From Allopusillimonas ginsengisoli (GTDB lineage: Bacteria; Pseudomonadota; Gammaproteobacteria; Burkholderiales; Burkholderiaceae_B), in assembly GCA_005239165.1 (NCBI GenBank), contig RAPG01000004.1, forward strand, positions 186,001 through 250,000: a DNA stretch of 64,000 bases, written 5' to 3'. The stretch's first letter is position 1. The number at the start of each line of letters is the position of its first letter. A program made the position numbers and the translations under genes. The notes under the pieces are model-generated. The model was not told where the DNA came from. It saw only the letters and a program-made list of their open reading frames with translations, and searched no databases. This document shows, piece after piece, positions 1-8,745 of the stretch.

Positions 1-393
1 GGCGGCTTCCGGCGCCGGAGCCGCACTGGCGCTGCCGACGGCGGGCACTGCCGGCGCCGTGCTGGCTGCACTCGCAGCGGCCCGCTGACCGGAGTCAGCG
101 CCAGAACTTGCGGCCTTTTGGCTGCCGGTGGAAGCAGCCTTCTGAGGCTTTTGAGCGGAGGGTTCAATGACCGCCATGGTCGAGCCTTCAGTGATTTTGT
201 CACCGACCTTGACCAGAACCTCTTTGATCACCCCACCCTGGCTGGCAGGGATTTCCATAGAGGCTTTTTCAGACTCGACGGTAATCAGGCTTTGTTCAGG
301 CTCGATGGTGTCGCCAGCCGCCACAAGCACTTCAATAACCTCAACCTCGGCAAAGTCGCCGATATCGGGCACGTTCAATTCGATTGTGCTCAT
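1..393 (-). CDS. lpdA: Dihydrolipoamide dehydrogenase (E3) of the pyruvate dehydrogenase complex, N-terminal part only
   Basis: Only the first 131 codons are present; the gene runs off the left edge. The visible part is one lipoyl domain (residues 1 to about 75) with the lipoylation site ESEKASME, followed by an Ala/Pro/Ser/Lys-rich flexible linker of about 55 residues. No flavoprotein domain is visible, so the name rests on position: it starts 9 bases after the aceF stop, and betaproteobacterial E3 subunits often carry such an N-terminal lipoyl domain. E3 reoxidises the dihydrolipoyl arm of E2 using FAD and NAD+. The attachment site reads E-K-A where both aceF domains read D-K-A. It could instead be a further lipoyl protein, but the gene order makes lpdA by far the likeliest. 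Confidence 0.85.
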   Translation of the reverse strand, partial: MSTIELNVPDIGDFAEVEVIEVLVAAGDTIEPEQSLITVESEKASMEIPASQGGVIKEVLVKVGDKITEGSTMAVIEPSAQKPQKAASTGSQKAASSGADSGQRAAASAASTAPAVPAVGSASAAPAPEAA

Positions 394-402
394 CTGCGGC
401 TC

Positions 403-2172
403 CTAAAGTGCAATGCGACGGAAGTCGGACAACAGGCTGCTCAGGTAGGCATTGAAGCGAGCCGCTGAAGCACCGTCGATCACACGGTGATCATAAGACA
501 ATGACAGCGGAAGCATCAGCCTGGGCACGAATTTTTTACCGTTCCAGACTGGTTCCTGAGATGAACGCGAGACACCAAGAATGGCCACCTCAGGCGCATT
601 GATAATCGGGGTGAACGACGTGCCACCTATGCCACCCAGTGACGAAATGGAGAAGCACCCTCCTTGCATCTGTGCCGGCGAAAGCTTGCCATCACGTGCT
701 AGTTTGGCCAGGTCGCCCATTTCTTGGGCCAGCTCAAACACACCTTTTTTGTCGGCGTCACGAATAACAGGAACCACCAACCCGTTGGGAGTGTCTGCAG
801 CGAAACCGACGTGGTAGTACTGCTTGAGCACGAGATTATCGCCATCGAGCGAGGCGTTGAACTCGGGAAACTTCTTGAGTGCTGCCACGACCGCCTTGAT
901 GAGAAAAGCCAGCATGGTCACCTTGGTGCCGGATTTTTCATTTTCTTTGTTGAGCTGCTGTCGCAGCGCCTCAAGCTCAGTAATGTCAGCCAAATCGTTG
1001 TTGGTGACATGCGGAATCATCACCCAGTTGCGATGCAGATTGGCGCCTGATATTTTTTTGATGCGCGAGAGTGGCTTGGTTTCAATGTCGCCGAACTTGG
1101 CAAAATCAACCTTGGGCCAGCCCAGTACACTGAAGCCGCCTTCTGCGCCTACCGAAGAAACCCCGGTAGCGCCTGCCCCGGTAACCAGCGCACTTTTGAC
1201 AAACTCGCGTACGTCATCTTGGGTAATACGGTCTTTGGCTCCGGAACCTTTAACCAGGGTAAGGTCAACCCCAAGTTCACGAGCAAATTTACGCACAGAT
1301 GGCGAGGCATGCGGCAGATTACGCAGGGGCACATCAGCACTGCCATAGGCCTGTGTGGGCGAATGGCGTTCAGGCGGCGAAGAGGCCAGCCCGCCAGGCG
1401 CAGACGACGACTCGGGCTGAGCTGCTGATTGTGGGGCACTGCCAGCCTTGGCATTTTCATCAGCGACCTTCGCCGCATCAGGCTCTGGGCTGGTTGCTGT
1501 GTTTGTGGTTTGCGCAGATGATTTTGCAGCTGCACTCGCTCCCGCTTTGCCTGTAGATTGAAGCTCGAGAATATCGCTACCCTCGTTGACTTTATCGCCA
1601 AGCTTGACGGTAATTGCCTTGACTACGCCGGCTGCGGTGGATGGCACCTCCATGGATGCCTTGTCGGACTCAACGGTGATGAGGCTTTGATCTGCCTCGA
1701 CCGTGTCACCCACTTTAACCAAAATTTCGATAACCTCGACGTCTTTGGCGTCGCCTATGTCGGGAACCGATACCGTGAGACGCTCGCCTCCTGATGCGGC
1801 GGATGCCGGGGCAGCCGGCTTGTCATCTTGTGCACCGTTGCTTTTTGCCTTGTTGTCTGGCTCTTTGGTCTGCGTCTGTTTGCCAGCGTCGCCCTTGTCT
1901 GCAGAGGCAGCCGCCGGGGCGGCACTGCCGCCCTCTTCTTCGACGTCAACAATAACGGTGCCTTCGGTGATCTTGTCGCCGACTTTGACCTTGATCGACT
2001 TGACCACGCCCGCTTTGGGCGATGGAATCTCCATTGAGGCCTTGTCAGACTCGACGGTGATCAGGCTTTGTTCCGCCGTGACCGTGTCACCCTCGGACAC
2101 CAGCACCTCGATGACTTCTACCTCGTCGAAGTCACCAATATCCGGAACCTTGATTTCGGTGGTGTTGCTCAT
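403..2172 (-). CDS. aceF: Dihydrolipoyllysine-residue acetyltransferase (E2) of pyruvate dehydrogenase
   Basis: 589 residues. It transfers the acetyl group from E1 to coenzyme A and forms the core of the complex. Domains in order: lipoyl domain 1 (about 4-77, lipoyl Lys44 in ESDKASME), an Ala/Ser/Lys linker, lipoyl domain 2 (about 131-205, Lys171), a second Ala/Pro-rich linker, the peripheral subunit-binding domain (about 290-325, begins SPSVRKFAREL), and the catalytic domain (about 360-589) ending with the active-site motif DHRVIDG near residue 562. It has two lipoyl domains here, against three in E. coli. It follows aceE by 11 bases and precedes lpdA by 9, so the three are one transcription unit. 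Confidence 0.97.
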   Translation of the reverse strand: MSNTTEIKVPDIGDFDEVEVIEVLVSEGDTVTAEQSLITVESDKASMEIPSPKAGVVKSIKVKVGDKITEGTVIVDVEEEGGSAAPAAASADKGDAGKQTQTKEPDNKAKSNGAQDDKPAAPASAASGGERLTVSVPDIGDAKDVEVIEILVKVGDTVEADQSLITVESDKASMEVPSTAAGVVKAITVKLGDKVNEGSDILELQSTGKAGASAAAKSSAQTTNTATSPEPDAAKVADENAKAGSAPQSAAQPESSSAPGGLASSPPERHSPTQAYGSADVPLRNLPHASPSVRKFARELGVDLTLVKGSGAKDRITQDDVREFVKSALVTGAGATGVSSVGAEGGFSVLGWPKVDFAKFGDIETKPLSRIKKISGANLHRNWVMIPHVTNNDLADITELEALRQQLNKENEKSGTKVTMLAFLIKAVVAALKKFPEFNASLDGDNLVLKQYYHVGFAADTPNGLVVPVIRDADKKGVFELAQEMGDLAKLARDGKLSPAQMQGGCFSISSLGGIGGTSFTPIINAPEVAILGVSRSSQEPVWNGKKFVPRLMLPLSLSYDHRVIDGASAARFNAYLSSLLSDFRRIAL

Positions 2173-2183
2173 TTTTTGTCCCC

Positions 2184-4892
2184 TTAAGCGTGATGCGGAT
2201 TGGCTTTGGCCGGATTGATGCCGTACTTCTTGATGGCTTCCGACACTTTCTTGAGGGGTAGCTTGCCCTCATCGGCCAGGCTGCGCAAAGCGGCCAGCAC
2301 GACAAAATTGCGGTCTATTTCGAAGTGTTCACGCAACTTGTAGCGGAAATCGGAGCGCCCAAACCCATCGGTGCCCAGGGTTTTATAGATGCGGCCCGAA
2401 GGAATAAAGGGACGGATCTGGTCGCTGTAAGACTTCACGTAGTCAGTGGACGCAATAATAGGCCCCACTGTGTCCATCAGCTGGCGCGTTGCATAAGGCA
2501 CCTGCTGCTCGGCTTCGGGGTTGAGCAGATTATGACGTTCGCAGTCGAGACCGTCACGGCGTAACTCGGTAAAGCTGGTGGTACTCCAGAGGTCAGAGCC
2601 CACGCCCCAGTCTTTTTCGAGCATTTCTTGTGCTGCAAGAACTTCGCGCAAGATAGTGCCTGAACCCATAAGCTGGACACGAGGCTGCTTGCTGTCGCCC
2701 ACCGACTTGAACTTGTACATGCCCCGTATGATGCCTTCCTCGTCACCAGGCACAAGACCAGGTTGCGGGTAGTTTTCGTTCATGACGGTGATGTAGTAGT
2801 AGACGTTTTCCTGGTTTTGAATCATGCGACGCAAGCCGTCCTGGATGATGACTGCAAGTTCGTGACCAAATGTGGGGTCGTATGACACGCAATTGGGAAT
2901 AAGCCCGGACATGATGTGGCTGTGCCCATCTTCGTGCTGCAAGCCCTCGCCGTTTAGCGTAGTGCGCCCCGCCGTACCACCCAGCAGGAAGCCACGCGCC
3001 TGCATGTCACCCGCAGCCCACGCAAGGTCGCCCACGCGCTGGAACCCGAACATCGAGTAATAGATGAAGAACGGGATCATGATGCGGTTGTTGGAGGAGT
3101 ACGACGTGGCGGCTGCCATCCAGGAGCTGAACGCGCCTGCTTCGTTAATACCTTCTTGCAACAGCTGACCGTTTTCGGTTTCGCGGTAATACATGACCTG
3201 CTCTTTATCGACGGGCACGTACTTCTGCCCTTCGGGAGCATAAATGCCGATCTGACGGAACAAGCCTTCCATGCCGAATGTACGCGACTCATCGGCTAGA
3301 ATCGGCACGACGCGAGGACTGAGTTCTTTGTCACGCAGAATCTGATTAAGAATACGGACAAACGCCTGCGTAGTGGAAATTTCGCGACCTTCAGCGGTGG
3401 GCTCGAGCACTGCCTTGAACGCCTCGAGCTTTGGCGCCGTGAAATGCTCGTCAGCCTTCATGCGGCGACGGGGAAGAAAACCGCCGAGCGCATTGCGGCG
3501 TTCGTGCAGGTATTTCATTTCGGGCGAATCTGCCGACGGTTTAAAGTACGGAAGATCATCGAGCTTGTCGTCAGGCACCGGGATGTTGAAACGGTCACGG
3601 AACTCACGCACGGAGTCCATGTCGAGTTTCTTTTGCTGGTGCGTAGGGTTTTTGGCCTGACCGACATGGCCCATGCCATATCCTTTAATGGTCTTGGCCA
3701 GAATGACGGTAGGCTGGCCTTTGTGATCAGACGCCGACTTGAATGCGGCATATACCTTATAGGGGTCATGACCACCACGATTCAGACGCCAGATATCCTG
3801 GTCGCTCATGCGGCTTACCATTTCAAGCAGCTTGGGGTGTTTGCCAAAGAAGTTTTCGCGCACGAATTTTCCATCGTGGGCTTTATAGGCTTGGTATTCG
3901 CCGTCAACGGAATCTTCCATGACGCGACGCAAAATGCCCTCTTTATCGCGGGCAAGCAGAGGATCCCAATAACCGCCCCAGATCAGCTTGATGACATTCC
4001 AGCCGCTGCCACGGAAATCACCTTCGAGTTCCTGAATTATTTTGCCATTGCCCCGCACTGGCCCATCAAGCCGTTGCAGGTTGCAGTTGATGACGAAGAT
4101 CAGGTTATCGAGCTTTTCGCGCGAGGCCAGGCCTATTGCGCCGAGGGATTCGGGCTCGTCCATTTCGCCGTCGCCGCAGAAAACCCAGACCTTACGATTG
4201 CTGGTGTCAGCGATGCCACGAGCGTGCAGATATTTGAGAAAGCGGGCCTGGTAAATAGCCATCAAGGGGCCAAGGCCCATTGAAACAGTGGGAAACTGCC
4301 AGAAATCTGGCATGAGCTTGGGGTGCGGGTACGAAGACAGGCCCTTGCCGTCAACTTCTTGCCTGAAGTTATCAAGCTGCTCTTCAGTTAGACGGCCCTC
4401 AAGAAACGCGCGCCCGTACATGCCGGGCGAAGAATGGCCCTGAAAGTACACAAGATCGCCACCGTTGTTTTCGGTTTCACCATGCCAGAAATGATTTTGC
4501 CCGCAACCAATCATGGTGGCCATCGAGGCAAAGGAGGCAATGTGACCACCAAGGTCGCCGCCGTCGGGTGGGCTATTGCGGTTAGCCTTGACCACCATGG
4601 CCATGGCATTCCAGCGCACGTACGAGCGTATGCGCTCTTCGAGCACGATATCCCCCGGATACTGAGGCTCCAGGCCTGGGGGAATAGTGTTTACATAAGC
4701 CGTGTTGGCCGAGAAAGGAATATGGGCGCCCGATCGGCGCGCCAGATCAATAAGACGCTCAAGCAGGAAGTGGGCGCGTTCCGGGCCCTCACGATCAAGA
4801 ACGGCTTCGAGCGCTTCGAGCCATTCTTGTGTTTCCAGGTCATCGTCGCTGAGTGAGGTTGCCATATTCTTGGCCTGTTCTAGAGAGGACAT
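2184..4892 (-). CDS. aceE: Pyruvate dehydrogenase E1 component, homodimeric type
   Basis: 902 residues, slightly longer than E. coli AceE. It decarboxylates pyruvate with thiamine diphosphate and passes the acetyl unit to the lipoyl arm of AceF. The thiamine diphosphate motif starts GDGEMDEPE at residue 240 and closes with NCN about 30 residues on. The frame is open 48 bases further upstream, but the ATG at 4892 has a GGAG motif 8 bases before it and gives MSSLEQ, so I use that start. First gene of the aceE-aceF-lpdA operon. No pdhR-type regulator gene lies next to it; the 295 bases upstream separate it from a divergent two-component system that could regulate it, which is inference only. Confidence 0.97.
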   Translation of the reverse strand: MSSLEQAKNMATSLSDDDLETQEWLEALEAVLDREGPERAHFLLERLIDLARRSGAHIPFSANTAYVNTIPPGLEPQYPGDIVLEERIRSYVRWNAMAMVVKANRNSPPDGGDLGGHIASFASMATMIGCGQNHFWHGETENNGGDLVYFQGHSSPGMYGRAFLEGRLTEEQLDNFRQEVDGKGLSSYPHPKLMPDFWQFPTVSMGLGPLMAIYQARFLKYLHARGIADTSNRKVWVFCGDGEMDEPESLGAIGLASREKLDNLIFVINCNLQRLDGPVRGNGKIIQELEGDFRGSGWNVIKLIWGGYWDPLLARDKEGILRRVMEDSVDGEYQAYKAHDGKFVRENFFGKHPKLLEMVSRMSDQDIWRLNRGGHDPYKVYAAFKSASDHKGQPTVILAKTIKGYGMGHVGQAKNPTHQQKKLDMDSVREFRDRFNIPVPDDKLDDLPYFKPSADSPEMKYLHERRNALGGFLPRRRMKADEHFTAPKLEAFKAVLEPTAEGREISTTQAFVRILNQILRDKELSPRVVPILADESRTFGMEGLFRQIGIYAPEGQKYVPVDKEQVMYYRETENGQLLQEGINEAGAFSSWMAAATSYSSNNRIMIPFFIYYSMFGFQRVGDLAWAAGDMQARGFLLGGTAGRTTLNGEGLQHEDGHSHIMSGLIPNCVSYDPTFGHELAVIIQDGLRRMIQNQENVYYYITVMNENYPQPGLVPGDEEGIIRGMYKFKSVGDSKQPRVQLMGSGTILREVLAAQEMLEKDWGVGSDLWSTTSFTELRRDGLDCERHNLLNPEAEQQVPYATRQLMDTVGPIIASTDYVKSYSDQIRPFIPSGRIYKTLGTDGFGRSDFRYKLREHFEIDRNFVVLAALRSLADEGKLPLKKVSEAIKKYGINPAKANPHHA

Positions 4893-5051
4893 TAAGTGTC
4901 TCCTGTCATGGAAGGGGTGGATACTGCGTGCTGTCTGCACTACCCGTGCCTGATGCTTGGTGTCGTTATACCTTATACCGGCCCGCGTACGCGAATTTGG
5001 TCTTGTGTATATAAATACGCGAGATCCTCTCCATTCTAGGAAAGACCTGAC

Positions 5052-5096
5052 TTGAGTTCAAGCGAAATTTCATTTTATGGTATGGCTTTTTATAAT
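5052..5096 (+). promoter_or_regulatory. Candidate sigma-70 promoter elements upstream of the sensor kinase
   Basis: The 295-base divergent gap between aceE and the kinase is AT-rich against its surroundings. It holds TTGAGT at 5052-5057 and TATGGT at 5076-5081 (18-base spacer), and a perfect TATAAT at 5091-5096 without a good -35 at 16-18 bases. Either could drive the kinase operon. Judged by eye only. Confidence 0.3.
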
Positions 5097-5187
5097 GTGA
5101 AAAATACAACGGGCAGTTACAGTCTAAAATGCAATATTGATACGATAAGCTTTCTTCACGCGCGCGCTATGCGCTATATATGCATCC

Positions 5188-6945
5188 ATGGCCGGCAATT
5201 CTAAAAAATCCCTGATTCCGACAACCTTCTATGAACAGGCCCACAACACGCGGCGTGGGGTGTACTGGCTGACTCCCGTTGTTGTGCTGATCCTGTACCT
5301 GTGTGTCATGGGGGTGTTTTTCTGGCTGCAACGCCTGCAGAGCGACAGCGTCATGTTCATAACCATTGACCAGGAAACCCGCCAGCAGCGCCTGTTCATG
5401 GTGGTCGTTGCCCTGTCATGCGTTATTATTTTCAGTCTGCTTGCGCTCTGGCGTTATACGCGCTTTCGAACACGCGCAGAGGCGGCACTCATTGCCGAGA
5501 CCGGCTTTCGGCGCGCCATGGAAAACTCCATGTCTACTGGCATGCGGGTATTCGATATGCACGGTCGCATCGCGTATGTAAACCCAGCCTTCTGCCGCAT
5601 GATAGGCTGGAACGAGGCCGATCTCATCGGTCGTACCACGCCCTTTCCTTACTGGGTGCCGGGGCGGCATGCACAACATCAAGAAACACTCGATATTCTG
5701 CTGTCGGGCCGCACGCCCAGCAGCGGGCTTGAGGTCGAAGCCCAGCGGCGCGACGGTTCACGTTTTACGGCGCGCATGTATGTATCGCCATTGCGTGATC
5801 CCAATGGCGAACAGATCGGCTGGATGACATCCATGACCGACATCACCGAACCCAAACGCATTCGCGAAGCACTCACCGCTGCCCATGAGCGTTTCATGAC
5901 GGTGCTCGAAGGCCTCGATGATGCCATATCGGTAGCGGCTGATACGGCCGAAGGGCTTGAACTGCTTTTTGCCAACCGAACCTACCGGCGCTTTTTTGGT
6001 GCCCAGTCAAGCGGTCATGCCGAACTTCTGGGTGGAAGGCTGGGCCGGTTCACCGACGAAACAGTAGAAATCTACTCTGAATCTGCCCAGCGTTGGTTCG
6101 AGGTACACCATCGAATTCTTGCATGGACGGACGGACGCCGGGTTCGCCTGCAGGTTGCACGCGATATTACCGAGCGTCGCAAGCACGAAGACGCCTCGCG
6201 CAGGCAAGAAGAAAAAGTGCAACTGACCAGTCGTCTCACCACCATGGGCGAAATGGCGTCGTCACTGGCTCATGAGCTAAACCAGCCGCTAACCGCCATC
6301 AGCAACTACAGCATGGGCGCTGTCGCCATGCTCAAGTCAGGCAACGCTGATCCAGAACGCCTGCTGACTGCGCTGCAAAAGGCCGCCGAGCAGGCCGAGC
6401 GGGCTGGTAAAATAATCAGTCGCATCCGCGAATTCGTAAAGCGCAGCGAGCCGCGTCGCCAACGCGTTCCGGCCATGCGCATTGTTGAAAACGCCGTCGG
6501 TTTTGCTGATATCGACGCACGCAAGCGCCAGATCACCATTGCGCTCGATATGCCTGAAAGCATTCCCGATGTCATGGCTGACCCCATACTTATTGAACAG
6601 GTATTATTAAACCTGCTCAAAAATGGCGTAGAAGCCATGGAGCAAAGCGATTACCATACCCTGCACCTTGTAATAACCGAGCAAGGTGCGCTGGTCGAAT
6701 TTGCGGTCATAGACCGAGGCCATGGGTTACGCGACCCCGAGCGCCTGTTCGAACCTTTTTACAGCACCAAGTCCGAAGGACTCGGCATGGGGCTTAATAT
6801 TTGTCGCACAATCATAGAATCCCACCACGGTCGCCTCTGGGCCAGTGCCAACCCCGACGGGGGCACAATATTCAGGTTCACTTTGCCTCGCGCCACGCCA
6901 CAAGCGGCCAGTTCGTCAGAAGACACTCAGGAGTTGCATGCATGA
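5188..6945 (+). CDS. Membrane-bound PAS-domain sensor histidine kinase
   Basis: 585 residues. Two transmembrane segments (about 26-47 and 70-90) enclose a short loop of some 20 residues, so the periplasmic part is minimal and sensing is probably cytoplasmic or in the membrane. Two PAS regions follow (about 105-230, ending in a PAC segment with GWMTSMTDITEPK, and about 232-335). The H-box is LAHELNQPLTAI with His362 the phosphorylation site, typical of the DctB/FixL class. The ATP-binding domain shows NLLKNGVEAM, DRGHGL and GLGMGLNICR. The next gene is a FixJ-type regulator overlapping by four bases (ATGA), so they are a cognate pair. The signal is unknown. The ribosome site before the ATG is weak. 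Confidence 0.93.
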   Translation: MAGNSKKSLIPTTFYEQAHNTRRGVYWLTPVVVLILYLCVMGVFFWLQRLQSDSVMFITIDQETRQQRLFMVVVALSCVIIFSLLALWRYTRFRTRAEAALIAETGFRRAMENSMSTGMRVFDMHGRIAYVNPAFCRMIGWNEADLIGRTTPFPYWVPGRHAQHQETLDILLSGRTPSSGLEVEAQRRDGSRFTARMYVSPLRDPNGEQIGWMTSMTDITEPKRIREALTAAHERFMTVLEGLDDAISVAADTAEGLELLFANRTYRRFFGAQSSGHAELLGGRLGRFTDETVEIYSESAQRWFEVHHRILAWTDGRRVRLQVARDITERRKHEDASRRQEEKVQLTSRLTTMGEMASSLAHELNQPLTAISNYSMGAVAMLKSGNADPERLLTALQKAAEQAERAGKIISRIREFVKRSEPRRQRVPAMRIVENAVGFADIDARKRQITIALDMPESIPDVMADPILIEQVLLNLLKNGVEAMEQSDYHTLHLVITEQGALVEFAVIDRGHGLRDPERLFEPFYSTKSEGLGMGLNICRTIIESHHGRLWASANPDGGTIFRFTLPRATPQAASSSEDTQELHA

Positions 6946-7565
6946 CTACAATTCAAGCGCCCAGCACGATTTTCATAGTTGACGATGACGAGGCCGTACG
7001 TGACTCGTTGCGTTGGCTGCTCGAGGCAAATGGCTATCGCGTACGTAGCTTCAGTGGCGCAGAAGAATTTCTGAATGCCTATGAGGCCGATCAGGTCGGC
7101 GTCCTCATCGCCGACGTACGCATGCCAGGCATGAGCGGCCTCGAACTGCAAGAAGAACTTATTGCACGCAAGGCGCCGCTACCCATCGTCTTTATCACCG
7201 GCCACGGTGACGTGCCCATGGCGGTCTCCACCATGAAGAAAGGCGCCATCGATTTTCTTGAAAAGCCCTTCAACGAAACTGATCTGCGCAACATCGTGGC
7301 GCGCATGCTCGAAGAAGCTACCGAGCGGGTCAGCCAGGCACAGGCACAAAAAAATCACGAGGCCGTGCTCAGCCGGCTTACAGCACGCGAGCAGCAAGTA
7401 CTTGAACGCATTGTTGCGGGTCGGCTCAACAAGCAGATCGCCGGCGACCTGAACATCAGCATCAAAACGGTCGAAGCCCATCGCGCCAACATCATGGAAA
7501 AGCTCGAAGTCACCACGGTCGCCGATCTCATGAAAATTGCCCTGGCAAAAGAGACCGCAGCATGA
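6942..7565 (+). CDS. FixJ/LuxR-family response regulator
   Basis: 207 residues. Receiver domain (about 8-122) with acidic pocket Asp14-Asp15-Asp16, phosphoacceptor Asp58 in [11 protein letters not shown], a Thr in FITGHG and the conserved Lys in LEKPF. The output domain is a LuxR-type helix-turn-helix (about 140-200) beginning [12 protein letters not shown]. The frame is open further upstream inside the kinase gene, but the ATG at 6942 overlaps the kinase stop and has CAGGAG 8 bases before it. Partner of the preceding kinase and translationally coupled to it; its own stop overlaps the folD start in the same way. Targets are unknown; the divergent pyruvate dehydrogenase operon is one candidate by position. 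Confidence 0.94.
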   Translation: MTTIQAPSTIFIVDDDEAVRDSLRWLLEANGYRVRSFSGAEEFLNAYEADQVGVLIADVRMPGMSGLELQEELIARKAPLPIVFITGHGDVPMAVSTMKKGAIDFLEKPFNETDLRNIVARMLEEATERVSQAQAQKNHEAVLSRLTAREQQVLERIVAGRLNKQIAGDLNISIKTVEAHRANIMEKLEVTTVADLMKIALAKETAA

Positions 7566-8440
7566 GTGCACGCATTATCGATGGAAAAACACTGGCAGAC
7601 TCGGTCAAGGCTGATGTGGCTGTTCGTGTGCAGCAGCTTAAGCAGCAAGGGGTTGTGCCCGGCCTCGCGGTCGTGCTGGTCGGCGGCGATCCTGCGTCCC
7701 AGGTTTACGTGCGCAACAAGGCTGCCGCCTGCGAAAAGGCAGGGCTGCACTCAAGTGTCATCCGTCTTGACGCCGATATCAGCGAGGCCCAACTGCTCGA
7801 TGAAGTGCGCAAGCTCAACAATGACGACACCATTCACGGCATTCTTGTCCAGCTGCCCCTGCCCGGCCACATGAATGCCGCCCGCGTCATCGAAACCATA
7901 GACGCGCGCAAAGATGTCGATGGCTTTCACGTCAGCAATGCCGGCCTGCTCATGACAGGGCAGCCTCTGTTCCGGCCCTGCACGCCCTACGGCATCATGA
8001 AAATGCTTGAATCCGAGAAGGTGTCGTTGTGGGGTGCCGAGGTCGTTATTGTGGGAGCCAGCAACATCGTTGGCAAACCCATGGCCATGCTTACGCTGGC
8101 AGCCGGCGCCACCGTCACGCTATGCAACTCCAAAACCCGAGACCTGGCCGCACAAACGCGCCGTGCCGACGTATTAATTGTCGCCACGGGCAAGCCTGGC
8201 ATGGTCACTGGCAATATGATAAAGCCCGGTGCCGTGGTAATTGACGTGGGCATTAACCGCAACGAGCAAGGCAAACTGGTCGGCGACGTTGACTTCCAGT
8301 CAGCCAAAGAAGTTGCCAGCGCCATTACACCAGTACCCGGTGGCGTAGGCCCCATGACCATTGCCATGCTGCTGGTCAACACGCTCGAAGCCGCCGAACG
8401 CAGCCGACAATCTGCAACGTCAGCAGCCGCTGCCGTCTGA
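7562..8440 (+). CDS. folD: Bifunctional methylenetetrahydrofolate dehydrogenase / methenyltetrahydrofolate cyclohydrolase
   Basis: 292 residues, normal for FolD. It interconverts 5,10-methylene- and 10-formyl-tetrahydrofolate through methenyl-tetrahydrofolate with NADP+, in the cytoplasm. Visible hallmarks are [13 protein letters not shown] with the catalytic Lys, [13 protein letters not shown], the Rossmann part [11 protein letters not shown], and [15 protein letters not shown] near the C-terminus. Its ATG overlaps the stop of the response regulator by four bases, an unusual partner for this housekeeping gene. It is followed by 305 non-coding bases. Confidence 0.97.
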   Translation: MSARIIDGKTLADSVKADVAVRVQQLKQQGVVPGLAVVLVGGDPASQVYVRNKAAACEKAGLHSSVIRLDADISEAQLLDEVRKLNNDDTIHGILVQLPLPGHMNAARVIETIDARKDVDGFHVSNAGLLMTGQPLFRPCTPYGIMKMLESEKVSLWGAEVVIVGASNIVGKPMAMLTLAAGATVTLCNSKTRDLAAQTRRADVLIVATGKPGMVTGNMIKPGAVVIDVGINRNEQGKLVGDVDFQSAKEVASAITPVPGGVGPMTIAMLLVNTLEAAERSRQSATSAAAAV

Positions 8441-8745
8441 CCACAAGTATTCAGGCACACAGCACCGCCACACAGCCACCTGCCCCCATGCCGTTTGAGT
8501 GCAAGAGCAGGTGGCCGAATACAATGGTTAACAACATCTGCGCCTGAATGCCAACGCATTGCGGCCAGCACGTTAATATCGACCAGTGTTTTAATGTCGT
8601 AATACAGATGCCAATGCAGGCAGGCGCGTTGCTGGCGTATTAAGTGAGCGCGCCCCGGCGCATGTCAAAGCCCTGTTCCAACCTGAACCAGCCTGCGCTC
8701 ACCAGCCCTTGCGGCCATTTGTCCATACAGAAAACGGAATTTCCT
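8441..8745. other. Intergenic region between folD and prlC
   Basis: 305 bases with no convincing gene. A perfect 9-bp inverted repeat (GCCACCTGC at 8475-8483, GCAGGTGGC at 8507-8515) could fold into a hairpin 35 bases after the folD stop, but no T run follows, so it is at best a weak terminator. The prlC frame is open through the last 100 bases without a ribosome site. I see no clear promoter. Confidence 0.5.

Noticed and set aside
3444..4283. 279-codon open frame opposite aceE
   Set aside because: It is fully antisense to a conserved gene, has no ribosome site, and such shadow frames are common in GC-rich coding DNA.
4995..5012. Resemblance to a PdhR operator half-site (TTTGGTCTTGT) upstream of aceE
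   Set aside because: Only one half-site is recognisable and the other half does not match; no pdhR gene is adjacent.
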